Source: JALHOQ01 sp041739415
Lineage (GTDB): Bacteria; Bdellovibrionota; Bdellovibrionia; Bdellovibrionales; UBA1609
Length of the DNA: 64,000 nucleotides
Assembly (NCBI GenBank): GCA_041739415.1
Contig: JBGSNU010000035.1
Coordinates: 185,429-249,428 of the forward strand
Reading direction: 5' to 3'
Shown piece after piece: positions 26,664 through 35,665 of the stretch. A program made the position numbers and the translations under genes. Under the pieces are notes generated by a model. The model was not told the DNA's origin. It did not search any database and saw only the letters and a list, made by a program, of their open reading frames with translations. Positions within the stretch are counted from its first letter, which is position 1. The number at the start of each line of letters is the position of its first letter.

Positions 26664-27761
26664 TTAAGCTTCTACGGGCGGGCTTTGAATTTTAAGCGGG
26701 GGGATCTTGTCTAAATAGATAGTCCGGCTGGGGAATGCAAAATCAACACCCTCAACGGCAAACTTTCGAATGAGCTCAAGTAGCACGAGCTGCTGTAAAT
26801 CCATAAAGACGTTGTACTCCGGATCGTCTACAAAAAAGACCAATTCGAAATCTAAAGACGACTCGCCATAGGCCATAAAATGGCAACGATCAAAAGCCAA
26901 TTTTTTGTGACTGTGGACGGCACTCTTGACCCACTCTGGGATTTTCTCCAGCACCTCAGCTGGAGTCGAATAGACAACTCCAAACTTTTGCACCACACGT
27001 CGTCGCCACATACGTTTATAATTTTGAACGCGGCTCTCAAGTAAGTCTTTGTTGGATAAAATTAGCTCTTCGCCTGAGATGCTTCTTAATCGAGTGGTTT
27101 TGATACCGATGTGCTCAACCGTGCCGCGATCAGAGCCCGTAACTATAAAGTCACCCACCACAAAAGGTTTATCTAAGACAATAGACAGCGAAGCGAGCAG
27201 GTCTCCCAAGATATTTTGCGCGGCCAAGGCCACTGCAATTCCACCGACGCCCAATCCAGCCAGCAAGGCACTGATGTTAATACCGAGGGTACTCAAGCCA
27301 ATCAGTACCACAACAGTCAAAAAAACGACTTGCACAGCCGTATACAACAAACCCAGAGCCGCTGAAGAGGACGGATCATTCTGCACACGGGAGCGTAGAA
27401 CAGTGCCTTGCCAATTGCGCAAAACCAAAAGACCCCAGATCGCAATCTGATAAATCGATACAATAACCACGCTGACCAAGAGTGCACGATCGACGAAGTC
27501 CGGTGCTTTGAGGGGCTTGGTTAGAATGTAGTAAAGCACTACAAAAATGACGACGGACTTACAGCTTGCCACGATTTCAACGCCTACATCATCCCAAGTG
27601 GAGACTGTCTTCTCAGTGATCCGCCGCATTCTTCCCGCAATGAACCTCAGCGCAAGCTTTGCAATCAGCGTGGCAAGCATGACGATCGCGATCATCGCCA
27701 ACCAAGGCCAAAAATGATCGCGCGCAAAGAAATCTTTTGTGTGTAAAATCCAGTAATCCAT
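26664..27761 (-). CDS. MscS-family mechanosensitive channel
   Basis: A 365-residue membrane protein with about five hydrophobic spans in the first 190 residues. The pore helix region LLAGLGVGGIAVALAAQNILGDLL (positions about 165-190) and the following beta domain with PFVVGDFI and GTVEHIGIKTTRLRS are typical of MscS. Channels of this family open under membrane tension and release solutes during osmotic downshock. GAGG precedes the ATG, placed in the end of the GST gene 7 bp away, so the two are probably one transcript. A second MscS paralog lies at 49574. Confidence 0.93.
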   Translation of the reverse strand: MDYWILHTKDFFARDHFWPWLAMIAIVMLATLIAKLALRFIAGRMRRITEKTVSTWDDVGVEIVASCKSVVIFVVLYYILTKPLKAPDFVDRALLVSVVIVSIYQIAIWGLLVLRNWQGTVLRSRVQNDPSSSAALGLLYTAVQVVFLTVVVLIGLSTLGINISALLAGLGVGGIAVALAAQNILGDLLASLSIVLDKPFVVGDFIVTGSDRGTVEHIGIKTTRLRSISGEELILSNKDLLESRVQNYKRMWRRRVVQKFGVVYSTPAEVLEKIPEWVKSAVHSHKKLAFDRCHFMAYGESSLDFELVFFVDDPEYNVFMDLQQLVLLELIRKFAVEGVDFAFPSRTIYLDKIPPLKIQSPPVEA

Positions 27762-27768
27762 TTTGACC

Positions 27769-28380
27769 TCAGTGCTTCTTCTTTAATCCCTCAGCTTCGA
27801 TGGCAGCTTGCACACTGGGTCGCTCGTTCATGCGCTCCATAAATCCCAGGATTCCCTTATGTGTCGAAATATCGATGTGCAGAGGCCTTGACCACGTTAG
27901 GACATTGTAGGCGTAGGCATCCACTGCAGAAAACTCACTGCCCAGAAAATATTTATGGCTTAGCAAATGCACATCGATAAACGCTAGCCGACCCTGTAGC
28001 TTATCCGTAAAGCTCTTCTTTGCCGCGGGATCCAAGTTTGGAGTGAAGAGAACGCCAAAGCCCTTATGGAGCTCACTTGCAATAAAATTTAGCCATTCCA
28101 TCGCGCGATACCGCTCCATGGAGCCATACTTGGGCAACAGTTGACCTGCAGAACTTTGATCTGCCAAATACTGCAGAATCACTGAGCCCTCGGTCAAAAT
28201 CTCGCCATTGTCGAGCTGCAGTGTCGGTATGTAGCCTTTTGGACTTATCCGATAAAAATCTCCGTCCGCATACTTCTTTGATCTCAGGTCCACTTGCACC
28301 AAATCAAACTTGGCTTGCATCTCTCGTAAAACTATCTGTACGCCTAGAGCACAAGCTCCTGGCGAAAAATACAACTTCAT
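27769..28380 (-). CDS. gstA: Glutathione S-transferase, beta class (GstA-like)
   Basis: A 203-residue protein close to E. coli GstA in length and motif order: MKLYFSPGACALGVQIVLRE at the start, including the beta-class Cys of PGAC, then ISPKGYIPTLQLDNGEILTEGSVILQYL (positions about 50-78) for glutathione binding, and an all-helical C-terminal domain ending near RPSVQAAIEAEGLK. It conjugates glutathione to electrophiles in the cytoplasm. The ATG at 28380 has GGAGG directly upstream; six extra codons of open frame are not needed. Probably transcribed with the hypothetical gene before it and MscS after it. Confidence 0.93.
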   Translation of the reverse strand: MKLYFSPGACALGVQIVLREMQAKFDLVQVDLRSKKYADGDFYRISPKGYIPTLQLDNGEILTEGSVILQYLADQSSAGQLLPKYGSMERYRAMEWLNFIASELHKGFGVLFTPNLDPAAKKSFTDKLQGRLAFIDVHLLSHKYFLGSEFSAVDAYAYNVLTWSRPLHIDISTHKGILGFMERMNERPSVQAAIEAEGLKKKH

Positions 28381-28415
28381 AAAACCTCCCTGTGTCACTG
28401 TTGTGCGTTCGATAA

Positions 28416-28889
28416 TTATGTTTGAAATTCTTCGGCAATACTACGAATATACTTTCCAAAATCAGGATCCTCTCCCTGCAACAGCTCCGGCAGCGCAGAG
28501 CGAAAATCTTGCCTGAGGCACCAAGACCGAATGTAGTCTTCCCAGGTTGTCCAAAGTCGACGCGTTTGTGGACTCATTTCATCTTCGTAAACCAAGATGA
28601 AGGCGCGCTCAAATAGCGAGATCAAAATATCAAAGATGATTTTTTTTCTTTCAAGCTGCTCTTCGTTGAAATTCGATGCCGGCAGATCTTTGGACATCAA
28701 CCGAAGGTCGGCGTTTTCGAGCAGCAATTTGGAGAAGTTGGCATACTCATCGGATAGCTCCTGGTAAATCTCCTCGTCTTCATTTTGTCGCTCTTTTCTT
28801 TGCTCGAGCATAAAAACGGCAATAGCAAATGGAAACCCCACAACGGTCACGACGTAACTGGCTAGCTCCCAATATTCAAGTGCGCTCAT
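28416..28889 (-). CDS. Hypothetical membrane-anchored protein
   Basis: A 157-residue protein with one hydrophobic segment at residues 10-28 (YVVTVVGFPFAIAVFML) followed by a charged, largely helical region containing RKERQNEDEE and an aromatic C-terminal half with WTTWEDYIRSW. The topology resembles small DUF4760-type proteins, but I cannot assign it with confidence. It lies 35 bp upstream of gst on the same strand. No catalytic motif is seen. Confidence 0.7.
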   Translation of the reverse strand: MSALEYWELASYVVTVVGFPFAIAVFMLEQRKERQNEDEEIYQELSDEYANFSKLLLENADLRLMSKDLPASNFNEEQLERKKIIFDILISLFERAFILVYEDEMSPQTRRLWTTWEDYIRSWCLRQDFRSALPELLQGEDPDFGKYIRSIAEEFQT

Positions 28890-29217
28890 TTATTTTAAAT
28901 AGGCTTGTTTGCAAATCTGCGCAACTGACTCTCGCGTCTAACGCGGCAGCGCTTGTCTCACTCTGAATCGATTCTCAAACTGAGAGGCTGAGTAACTTTT
29001 GACCAGTGCGTGAGACTTTGACAGCTCGACTAAACAAATATCATATCAAGAAAAAAGCTGCCTTGTTCTGTGACAGCCTAAGTACAGATCATCTGAAGGC
29101 ATTCTCTTTTTAGAGCTTAAAATCTCAAAATCACTGAGCAATTCTGAGGCGCCTGGCAGGGGGCGCGACTGTTGCAATGGTAGATGGTGCGACAGACAAT
29201 TTACTCGGAGGTATTTT
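28890..29217 (+). promoter_or_regulatory. 328 bp intergenic region with candidate sigma-70 promoter
   Basis: No credible gene lies here. TTGACA at 29018-29023 followed after 15 bp by TATCAT (29039-29044) is a plausible housekeeping promoter for the astacin-like gene, leaving a leader of about 165 nt before its TTG start. The spacer is 2 bp short of the optimum. I looked for riboswitch cores in the leader and saw none. Confidence 0.35.
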
Positions 29218-30033
29218 TTGAATCGACATCTTACGAATGGAAGTCCCGCCGCTTTTCTCCTGACTCTATCCGTACTTCTTGCGGGCTGCTCGGCCCAGTC
29301 TGGCAAAAGTGCCGGGGACTTAGAGGCGACCGAAGGCGAAACAGCCTCAGTGATGATCGATGACATGATCTTAGATATGGACGAGATGTCCGGCGAAACT
29401 AGTCAGTTCGGTGCCAAAGGTTTTACGGCCTACAGATCGACACCTTGGACTAACGGTGTCGTACCGGTAAAATTTGATTCCACTGTTTCATCGAGCCGCC
29501 GCACCAAATTTTTAGCACAGTGTGCACGCTGGTCCAAGGTCGCTAAAGTTCGCTGTGTGAGCTACACTAGCCAAGCTAAGTTTTTACTTGTTACAGCTAA
29601 GGACAGGACAAGCTGTTACGCCAATGTCGGTATGGGCAGCTCGGCGGGCACTCGCGTCTTTAACTTCGGCTTAGATTGGTGCTGGAACTACGACTGGGCC
29701 ATTCTCCATGATTTGGGTCACACCTTCGGCTTAATCCACGAGCATCAGCGCAGTGACCGCGACAAATATGTGCAAGTCCTCACGAGCAATATTCTCACGG
29801 GCTACGTGTACGCTTTTGATATCCTCTCGGCTTCGCAAAATGTAACGCCTTATGATTTTCGATCGATTATGCAGTACCCTTCGTACTCCTATGCAAAAGC
29901 TGGTAAAAAATCGATGATCGCTCGCCCAGCTTACGCTGCCCAACAAAAGTACTTGGACGTGCAGCCCACGCAGATCAGCGCCGGCGACGCCAAAACCATG
30001 GTCAATATCTACGGCCCTCCTATTGTCCGATAA
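29218..30033 (+). CDS. Astacin-like (M12A) lipoprotein metallopeptidase with HDxxH motif
   Basis: A 271-residue lipoprotein: the signal ends in LLAGC, followed by a pro-region of about 60 residues. The catalytic domain matches the astacin pattern HExxHxxGxxHEHxRxDRD, but the codon for the catalytic Glu is GAT, giving HDLGHTFGLIHEHQRSDRD with His164, Asp165, His168 and His174. The Met-turn SIMQYPSYSY follows at the right distance. Astacins are secreted zinc endopeptidases. The Asp swap keeps the metal ligands but would be expected to lower or change catalysis. The start is TTG 29218, with GGAGG upstream; no in-frame ATG gives a signal peptide. Confidence 0.88.
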   Translation: MNRHLTNGSPAAFLLTLSVLLAGCSAQSGKSAGDLEATEGETASVMIDDMILDMDEMSGETSQFGAKGFTAYRSTPWTNGVVPVKFDSTVSSSRRTKFLAQCARWSKVAKVRCVSYTSQAKFLLVTAKDRTSCYANVGMGSSAGTRVFNFGLDWCWNYDWAILHDLGHTFGLIHEHQRSDRDKYVQVLTSNILTGYVYAFDILSASQNVTPYDFRSIMQYPSYSYAKAGKKSMIARPAYAAQQKYLDVQPTQISAGDAKTMVNIYGPPIVR

Positions 30034-30169
30034 TCCTCTTTCTAAAGCGGAAGGGCATCGCGGCGATACACGCCCGGTGCTTTTCGCGACACTCCGCTGG
30101 ACTTAATCGGCTCCTTAAAATAGGGAATAGTTCTATCCGCAATCTTCCCTTTTCGTTTGGAGTCAACAT

Positions 30170-30853
30170 TTGCCACTCATTGACGATCTAGAGAATTCAT
30201 TTGCTTCAGCCGAACGCCGCAAAGGTCGAGAGCTGGAGTCCAAGGGGCAAGTCATTCTCTCGAGCGCATCGGATTCGGAAGTGCAGGCCTTTGTTAAAGG
30301 GTCACGGTCAGGCCGAGTGCGCCTGTATGCTGATGACATCACGAGCTCCGAATTTTTTGCGAAATGCAGCTGCAGTGGCGCGTCGGGCCGGTGTCGCCAC
30401 ATTTGGGCCGTCGTTCTTAAACTGAGCACCCAGGGCGCCGATTTTCTAATTCACCGCCGCGAGCTTAGATCACCTCCCCAGGCTGCAGAGCCAGCTGCAC
30501 AGGTCGCCGCAAAGGCCAATGTCTCCAGCGAGTACAAAGAAAGGCTGAACGAGCAGCTCAAACTCCGTAGAAAAGCACACTATAAGGCGCAAAAACTGAA
30601 GAAACAAAGTGTGCGAAATCAAGCCAAAGGCGGCTCAGCTCAGCCCCACACCAAATTGTATCCAGAAGCTGTGCAAGCTGCCCTCGTCTACTTTGAGGTG
30701 AACGGATTCAAACTCGATCCTCCCGAGCTCACACAACTTTTATTGGCCAAGCGTCAACTCTCCCGCGTCTTTCATCCCGATAGAGGCGGAACACATGAGG
30801 AGGCGCTGCAGTTGTCTGAGTGCTTTAATATCGTGCGCGACTATTTGAGTTAA
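30170..30853 (+). CDS. SWIM zinc-finger protein with C-terminal J domain
   Basis: A 227-residue cytoplasmic protein joining two modules. Residues 45-85 form a SWIM-type zinc finger with ligands Cys66, Cys68, Cys75 and His77 (CSC...CRH). A basic, glutamine/lysine-rich helical linker spans 115-165. Residues 165-227 resemble the end of a DnaJ J domain, with HPDRGG at 202-207 in the loop that contacts Hsp70. SWIM domains bind DNA or protein; J domains recruit DnaK. The start is TTG 30170, with GGAG seven bases upstream. The fusion is unusual and its client is unknown. Confidence 0.75.
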   Translation: MPLIDDLENSFASAERRKGRELESKGQVILSSASDSEVQAFVKGSRSGRVRLYADDITSSEFFAKCSCSGASGRCRHIWAVVLKLSTQGADFLIHRRELRSPPQAAEPAAQVAAKANVSSEYKERLNEQLKLRRKAHYKAQKLKKQSVRNQAKGGSAQPHTKLYPEAVQAALVYFEVNGFKLDPPELTQLLLAKRQLSRVFHPDRGGTHEEALQLSECFNIVRDYLS

Positions 30854-30969
30854 GCAGACGCTCCAATCCGCAATCGGTACCTTCGACCAGTTTGTATGCG
30901 CCTAGGATGAGGGAATTTAAAATTTAGCTATTCTGTTTGAAACGAGGTTTCAATCTGAATAGCGCGCTG

Positions 30970-32073
30970 ATGTACCCCCACTTTTACTCTTTGCGGAGAC
31001 TTGGAGCTTTACTGCTGCTTCTCTCTTGGCTGACGTTCAGTCAGCCAATGAAGGCGGAGTCACCTCCCCGAAATTGGCGGATTGCCGTGGTCTCCGATAT
31101 GAATGAATCATATGGCAGTAAAACCTATCAAGCTGCTCTCAAAATTGCGATGGACTCAATCCGTTCCAGTGATGTTAACGTAGTGCTATCCACCGGCGAT
31201 ATGGTGGCTGGGCAAAAACCCGGGTTGGATTACAAAGGCATGTGGAGCGCGTTTCATAACCATGTGACTCACCCCTTGTCTGAGGTCAGGCTTCCACTAC
31301 TGCCTTCACCCGGCAATCATGACGCGGCCACGGGTTCACGGTTTAAGCAAGAGCGAGAGGAGTATCGCACCACATGGTTGAAATACCCATTTGACCGCTT
31401 CAACAATCAACGACCTACAGACGAGCAAATTCACCCACTACCTGGGGTGACCCAAAACTTTCCGTTTCACTATGCGGTGACGATGGGACCGGCCGTTTTT
31501 ATAGCCTTGGACTCAACGGTCCCTGGCCGGCTCATCAACGAGCAATTCGCCTGGCTTGCGACTGTCCTTGAGCGCACTCAAGCTTATAAAGTAAAGATCA
31601 TTTTTGGACATTTTCCTCTCTATCCATTTGCGTTTCAACGGGCGCATGAGGCGATCGCCTCTGGCAGTGAACGCACAGGTTTTTTTAGCCAGCTCGAATC
31701 GCTATTGGAAAAACACAAAGTGGACCTCTATCTCAGCGGGCATCACCATGTGTTTTATCCTGGTCGCCGCAACGGTCACACTCGCTACCTCTCAGTCCCG
31801 TTGCTCGGCACAGGGGCGCGCTACCTCCTCTCAGCAGAGGGAGAAAAAACCAAGCGAGCCCCGCAAGGGTTTTTGCTGATTGATTTAGACGCTCAAGGCT
31901 CAATCGATGTGACGGCGATTGAAAGTCCGTCTCTAACGAGAATTCCATTTTCCTCCTTGCCGAATTCAGTTTCGGTGCCGTCGCGCGACAGTGACGACTG
32001 CAGGTCGTGTGCTAGCTTCCCCGCGGCCTTCTTTATCGACCCTGCCCGCCGCATGTTATACAGGCGCTGGTAA
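30970..32073 (+). CDS. Secreted calcineurin-like metallophosphoesterase
   Basis: A 367-residue phosphoesterase with a signal peptide ending near MKAES. Metal-binding blocks are AVVSDMNESYGS (unusual first block, N in place of the common H), STGDMVAGQK, PSPGNHDAA, IIFGHFPLY and LSGHHHVFYPG. The last two supply the His ligands. It resembles purple-acid-phosphatase-type extracellular phosphatases. Start choice is uncertain: ATG 30970 gives a normal signal peptide, TTG 30937 adds 11 residues, and neither has a good SD. Probably acts in the periplasm on phosphate esters. Confidence 0.85.
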   Translation: MYPHFYSLRRLGALLLLLSWLTFSQPMKAESPPRNWRIAVVSDMNESYGSKTYQAALKIAMDSIRSSDVNVVLSTGDMVAGQKPGLDYKGMWSAFHNHVTHPLSEVRLPLLPSPGNHDAATGSRFKQEREEYRTTWLKYPFDRFNNQRPTDEQIHPLPGVTQNFPFHYAVTMGPAVFIALDSTVPGRLINEQFAWLATVLERTQAYKVKIIFGHFPLYPFAFQRAHEAIASGSERTGFFSQLESLLEKHKVDLYLSGHHHVFYPGRRNGHTRYLSVPLLGTGARYLLSAEGEKTKRAPQGFLLIDLDAQGSIDVTAIESPSLTRIPFSSLPNSVSVPSRDSDDCRSCASFPAAFFIDPARRMLYRRW

Positions 32074-32156
32074 CGTCCATTGCACATGGCTTTTTGGCTA
32101 TGCTGCGCGCTGCGCTCTTGTCCTCTAGCGCAATCGCCTGGTACGCTCATTCGCAA

Positions 32157-33038
32157 ATGCTTCAGAACAGCTTTGTCCATCTTCCAGGAATCGGCCATGA
32201 AACCGAGCGGCGCTTTTGGTCCGCCGGCGTGCACACGTGGGATGATCTAGAAGCCAACGTCGATCAACTCTTTGGCTGCAAACGGGCCCAGCAAGTGGCA
32301 TTGGCATTGGATGAAAGCCGAGCCGCGCATAGCTCGAGTGAGCTTCAATACTTTCAGAAGCGATTCAAGTCGTCGGACATGTGGCGCCTGTTGCCAGAAT
32401 TTTTGCTGAGTCCTCAGGCTCAGGACATTGCTTACCTTGACATTGAAACCACGGGTCTGGGGCATCCTCCAGAATGTGCCTCTACAACCATCGCCGTTTT
32501 GTTTAGAGGCCGACTTGAAATTGAGCACGTGTATGCTCGCAAACGCCTGCTGATGCACGAGCTCGAGCGTGAGGCTCGCCTTTTTGTCACCTTCAACGGG
32601 AGCACCTTTGATCTGCCCTTTCTGCGACGAGAGTTTCAGCTTCAACTGAGCCAGCCACATGTTGATCTTCGCTTTTGGATGGCCAACTTGGGGCGCCGTG
32701 GAGGGCTAAAGTCCATACAAAAAACTTTTGCCGAGGTGCCGCAGCGGGAGTACATGGATATCGATGGCTTCGATGCTGTTCGACTCTGGAACATGCACCG
32801 TCATGCGATTCCCAACGCCCTTGAGACCTTGATGACATACAATGCGGAGGACACATTGGTGCTCGAACATTTGGTGTATTGTGGTTTAAAGCTGGAGCGC
32901 GAGAAGCATCCCGCATTGAAGCTACCCACTTTTTCGCCGCCGCTAAAGCGAACGATCCCCTATGAAGTTTGCCAAGAGGTTTACCGCAGACTGCGCTCAC
33001 CCGCTACAATTTCAAATAGCTGGACCACCGCCTTTTGA
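32157..33038 (+). CDS. YprB-like DEDD-type RNase H-fold exonuclease
   Basis: A 293-residue protein. Residues 1-70 resemble a helix-hairpin region (FVHLPGIGHETERRFWSAG), and the catalytic RNase H-like fold follows: DIETTG (first D and E) near 106, FNGSTFDLPFLR near 155 and NAEDTLVLEHL near 245 give the DEDD set. The family includes B. subtilis YprB and acts as a 3'-5' nuclease of unknown target. I start at ATG 32157, since the upstream frame is not conserved-looking. The last 58 bp overlap the end of the gene on the other strand, an unusually long tail-to-tail overlap. Confidence 0.85.
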   Translation: MLQNSFVHLPGIGHETERRFWSAGVHTWDDLEANVDQLFGCKRAQQVALALDESRAAHSSSELQYFQKRFKSSDMWRLLPEFLLSPQAQDIAYLDIETTGLGHPPECASTTIAVLFRGRLEIEHVYARKRLLMHELEREARLFVTFNGSTFDLPFLRREFQLQLSQPHVDLRFWMANLGRRGGLKSIQKTFAEVPQREYMDIDGFDAVRLWNMHRHAIPNALETLMTYNAEDTLVLEHLVYCGLKLEREKHPALKLPTFSPPLKRTIPYEVCQEVYRRLRSPATISNSWTTAF

Positions 33039-33886
33039 AATTTTGGCTGGCTCATAAAAATTGGCATAAATTCAAAATCGAGAATTTCAAAGACGTCGCC
33101 ATCAAATCCCTCAAGATTTAAAAACATTTGCGTCGTCTGCACTCGAAACTGTGGATCCAAACGCTCCGCCATTTTCCGCAGCGCCTCAAAGTCCTTCTCA
33201 ACTTTGTCCGTCCACTCGCATCCATTGCCGGCATAGCGCGCCACCAGCTCTTGCAACACTGTGGGAGGGATCAACTCACGCAAGAAATTGGCGTGTAGGT
33301 AGCAAACCAAAGTAGACACAAATGCGAACTTTGAGCCCAAAGCTTTTGTCAGACGACGCAGAACGAGCGCAGATTTTTTTTCGGGATGCATGTAGCTGTT
33401 TTGCCGCATAAATATATAGTGAGTCTCATCTTGAACTAAGGCGCAGGCATGGGCGTCAACCGCATTGGCAAAGCTCTCACAAACAATGAACTTCAAAATT
33501 TTTTGATGCGGAGTGGAGAATTCAACGCCCGCAAACACTTCCTCTGCAATCACGTGGGCGGCCTCGTGCAGGTGATAGCTCTCCGGGATATGCATGTCGT
33601 CGATGCTCAAGGCATTGGCTCTTTTGTCCTCCACACTTTGCAAGAGGCGCCGCGCTGGCACATAGGGGATAATTTTATTGGCAACAATATGACCGAGCTG
33701 ATGAAAGGGCAGGAGCAGATACTCGGGCCATGCCTCTTGATAATGACAGCCTATTTCTAAAGCGTGCAGCTTAATGTTTCGATAAACACTGTTGTGCTCA
33801 AGTAAATAGGCGTCCCCCAAAATATCCGCGTGACTGCGCGGACTCCTAAATGCGCTATGAATGGAGAGGAGCTCCTGAATTTGCAA
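32981..33886 (-). CDS. Hypothetical protein with HExxH motif
   Basis: A 301-residue protein without a recognised family. It contains LHEAAHVIAEE at residues 106-116 (HEAAH) and CESFANAVDAHA near 136, a spacing compatible with a gluzincin-like zinc site (HExxH plus a downstream Glu), so a metalloprotease-like fold is possible. There is no signal peptide. It is the last gene of the hflX unit, 3 bp after the small gene. Its stop end overlaps the convergent exonuclease gene by 58 bp. Confidence 0.75.
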   Translation of the reverse strand: MQIQELLSIHSAFRSPRSHADILGDAYLLEHNSVYRNIKLHALEIGCHYQEAWPEYLLLPFHQLGHIVANKIIPYVPARRLLQSVEDKRANALSIDDMHIPESYHLHEAAHVIAEEVFAGVEFSTPHQKILKFIVCESFANAVDAHACALVQDETHYIFMRQNSYMHPEKKSALVLRRLTKALGSKFAFVSTLVCYLHANFLRELIPPTVLQELVARYAGNGCEWTDKVEKDFEALRKMAERLDPQFRVQTTQMFLNLEGFDGDVFEILDFEFMPIFMSQPKFQKAVVQLFEIVAGERSLR

Positions 33887-33889
33887 AAC

Positions 33890-34093
33890 CTAGTCCTGCT
33901 TGACTGTCCAGAATTCGCCGTTGTCCTCACCGCTGAAACTGCTCACCTGATAAGATTCGATAGCACCTGGGATATCCATTCCGCTGCTGCGCAAATAGTC
34001 CTGTAGCGCTAGCGTTCTCAGCTCGCGCGAATTGCTACCGGGATCCTTAAAGTCAAACTGAGCTGCAAATGGAAAATCAATTCGGATTTTCAT
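33890..34093 (-). CDS. Small hypothetical protein between hflX and the HExxH gene
   Basis: A 67-residue acidic protein starting MKIRIDFPFAAQFDF and ending in GEFWTVKQD. ATG 34093 has a strong SD (GGAGGG, six bases upstream), 16 bp after the hflX stop and 3 bp before the next gene, so it is surely translated as part of that operon. No motif or family was recognised. Confidence 0.7.
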   Translation of the reverse strand: MKIRIDFPFAAQFDFKDPGSNSRELRTLALQDYLRSSGMDIPGAIESYQVSSFSGEDNGEFWTVKQD

Positions 34094-34109
34094 GCTCGAC
34101 CCTCCGAGG

Positions 34110-35519
34110 CTACAAAAGTTTAAATCGCTCGCGAATTCTTGCCAAGTTCTGTGCGGGCGCACGCACCGTGAGAGTCACTCCATGCTCTGTGTACTTTTCA
34201 TCTAGCACTCGCATCTGCCGGCGGATTTCGCCGATTGCCCCTTGCACGGTGTACGGAATAGCCAGCTGCGCCTCAGTCATCTCTTGTTCAAAAAAACTGC
34301 GTAAGGTTTCACGCAAGTGAGCAAGATCCGCCTTGTCGCGCGTGGAGATCATGATTGCATCTGGAAACTCCGCTCGAAGGGCAGTCGCCTCCTCAAGACT
34401 CAACCGATCCCGTTTGTTCAAGATTAAACGGCTAGGCAATTCCAACGCGCCAATATCTCGAAGCACATCGCGGGTGACTTCAAGCTGCTGGCGAAACGTC
34501 GGATCCGACGCATCCACCAAAAACAGCAGAAGATCCGCATTGAGCGCCTCCTCCAGGGTGGAACGAAAGGAGGCCACCAAATCATGCGGCAGCTGTTTAA
34601 TAAAACCCACCGTGTCTGACAAAAGGATTCGAGGAACTGTGAGCGGATAAAGGGGGCGCACCGTAGTGTCTAACGTGGCAAAAAGCTTGTCGGCGACAAG
34701 AACTTCGCTACCCGTCATGGCGCGCATCAAGGACGATTTGCCCGCATTGGTGTAACCAACGAGCGCAACCGAATTCTCCTCGAGCCGACGGCTCCGGCGC
34801 ACCGATCCGGTTTCTTGCACAGACTCTAACTCAGTCTTAATCTCTTTGATGCGGTCGCGGATATGCCGTTTGTCTAGCTCTTGCGAACTCTCGCCCGCAC
34901 CCTTGCCCCCAATTCCTCCGCCCTGTCTATCTTTGCCACCACCGGTTTCGCGAATTCGAGGTGCCAAATACGTGAGACGAGCAATCTCCACTTGTAAACG
35001 GGCGGCTTGTGTTCGGGCATGTCGAGAAAAAATCTCAATGATCACCCCCGTTCGATCCAAAACAATGGCGCCAGTCGCAGACTCCAGATTGCGCAGTTGA
35101 GAGGGGGTGAGTTCACAATCAAAAATAACAACGTTTGCAGTTTCAGTCGGAGCATCTTCGGTGAGCTGTGCCTCAGTCGCAAGATCCTCGTCCTCTTCCG
35201 CCTCTTCTTCAGCTGGGCCCTCTGGCTGATCCGCTGTGGGAAACCGCTGGGCCGCTCGACTTTTTTTGCGTGTCACTGTGCTCGCAACGACTCCTGTGCC
35301 GCCGGTCCAATTGGCAATTTCACGAAGCTTACCTTCACCGACGACCAGCGCACCGTAGGTCGTACTGCGTTTTTGACTGAGGGATCCTATCACCTCATAG
35401 CCCAAGGTGTGAACAAGGCGTCCAAGCTCCGCAAGTGAACCGGTGAGATCTTCATCCGTGACCCTGGGGAGCTGGACACCGACGAGCAGGGCCTTTAACT
35501 TTGGCGATTCCGTTTCCAT
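34110..35519 (-). CDS. hflX: Ribosome-associated GTPase HflX
   Basis: A 469-residue GTPase. The N-terminal HflX domain has VIFDCELTPSQLRNLE and VLDRTGVIIEIFSRHA, then a helical segment rich in charged residues (RDRIKEIKTELESV), and the G domain with VGYTNAGKSSLM (G1), a threonine in TLDTT (G2), LSDTVGF (G3) and LNKRDR (G4). HflX splits or rescues stalled ribosomes under stress. An acidic insertion (residues about 85-115, many Glu/Asp) interrupts the N-domain, which is longer than in E. coli. ATG 35519 starts the family-like sequence; 56 open codons upstream look non-coding. It heads a three-gene unit and is divergent from yceI. Confidence 0.96.
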   Translation of the reverse strand: METESPKLKALLVGVQLPRVTDEDLTGSLAELGRLVHTLGYEVIGSLSQKRSTTYGALVVGEGKLREIANWTGGTGVVASTVTRKKSRAAQRFPTADQPEGPAEEEAEEDEDLATEAQLTEDAPTETANVVIFDCELTPSQLRNLESATGAIVLDRTGVIIEIFSRHARTQAARLQVEIARLTYLAPRIRETGGGKDRQGGGIGGKGAGESSQELDKRHIRDRIKEIKTELESVQETGSVRRSRRLEENSVALVGYTNAGKSSLMRAMTGSEVLVADKLFATLDTTVRPLYPLTVPRILLSDTVGFIKQLPHDLVASFRSTLEEALNADLLLFLVDASDPTFRQQLEVTRDVLRDIGALELPSRLILNKRDRLSLEEATALRAEFPDAIMISTRDKADLAHLRETLRSFFEQEMTEAQLAIPYTVQGAIGEIRRQMRVLDEKYTEHGVTLTVRAPAQNLARIRERFKLL

Positions 35520-35665
35520 AGACGGACTATGCCACAACTCAAGGCAGAAACGGTAAGACATTTGTTGCAGTGTTAGATGGCACTTGTGCTGTGACAAAAG
35601 GTTGACCGCGGCCGAGAGGCTTGGACACAATTGAAACAAAACGCCTACGCGCGAGGAGAATCTGC

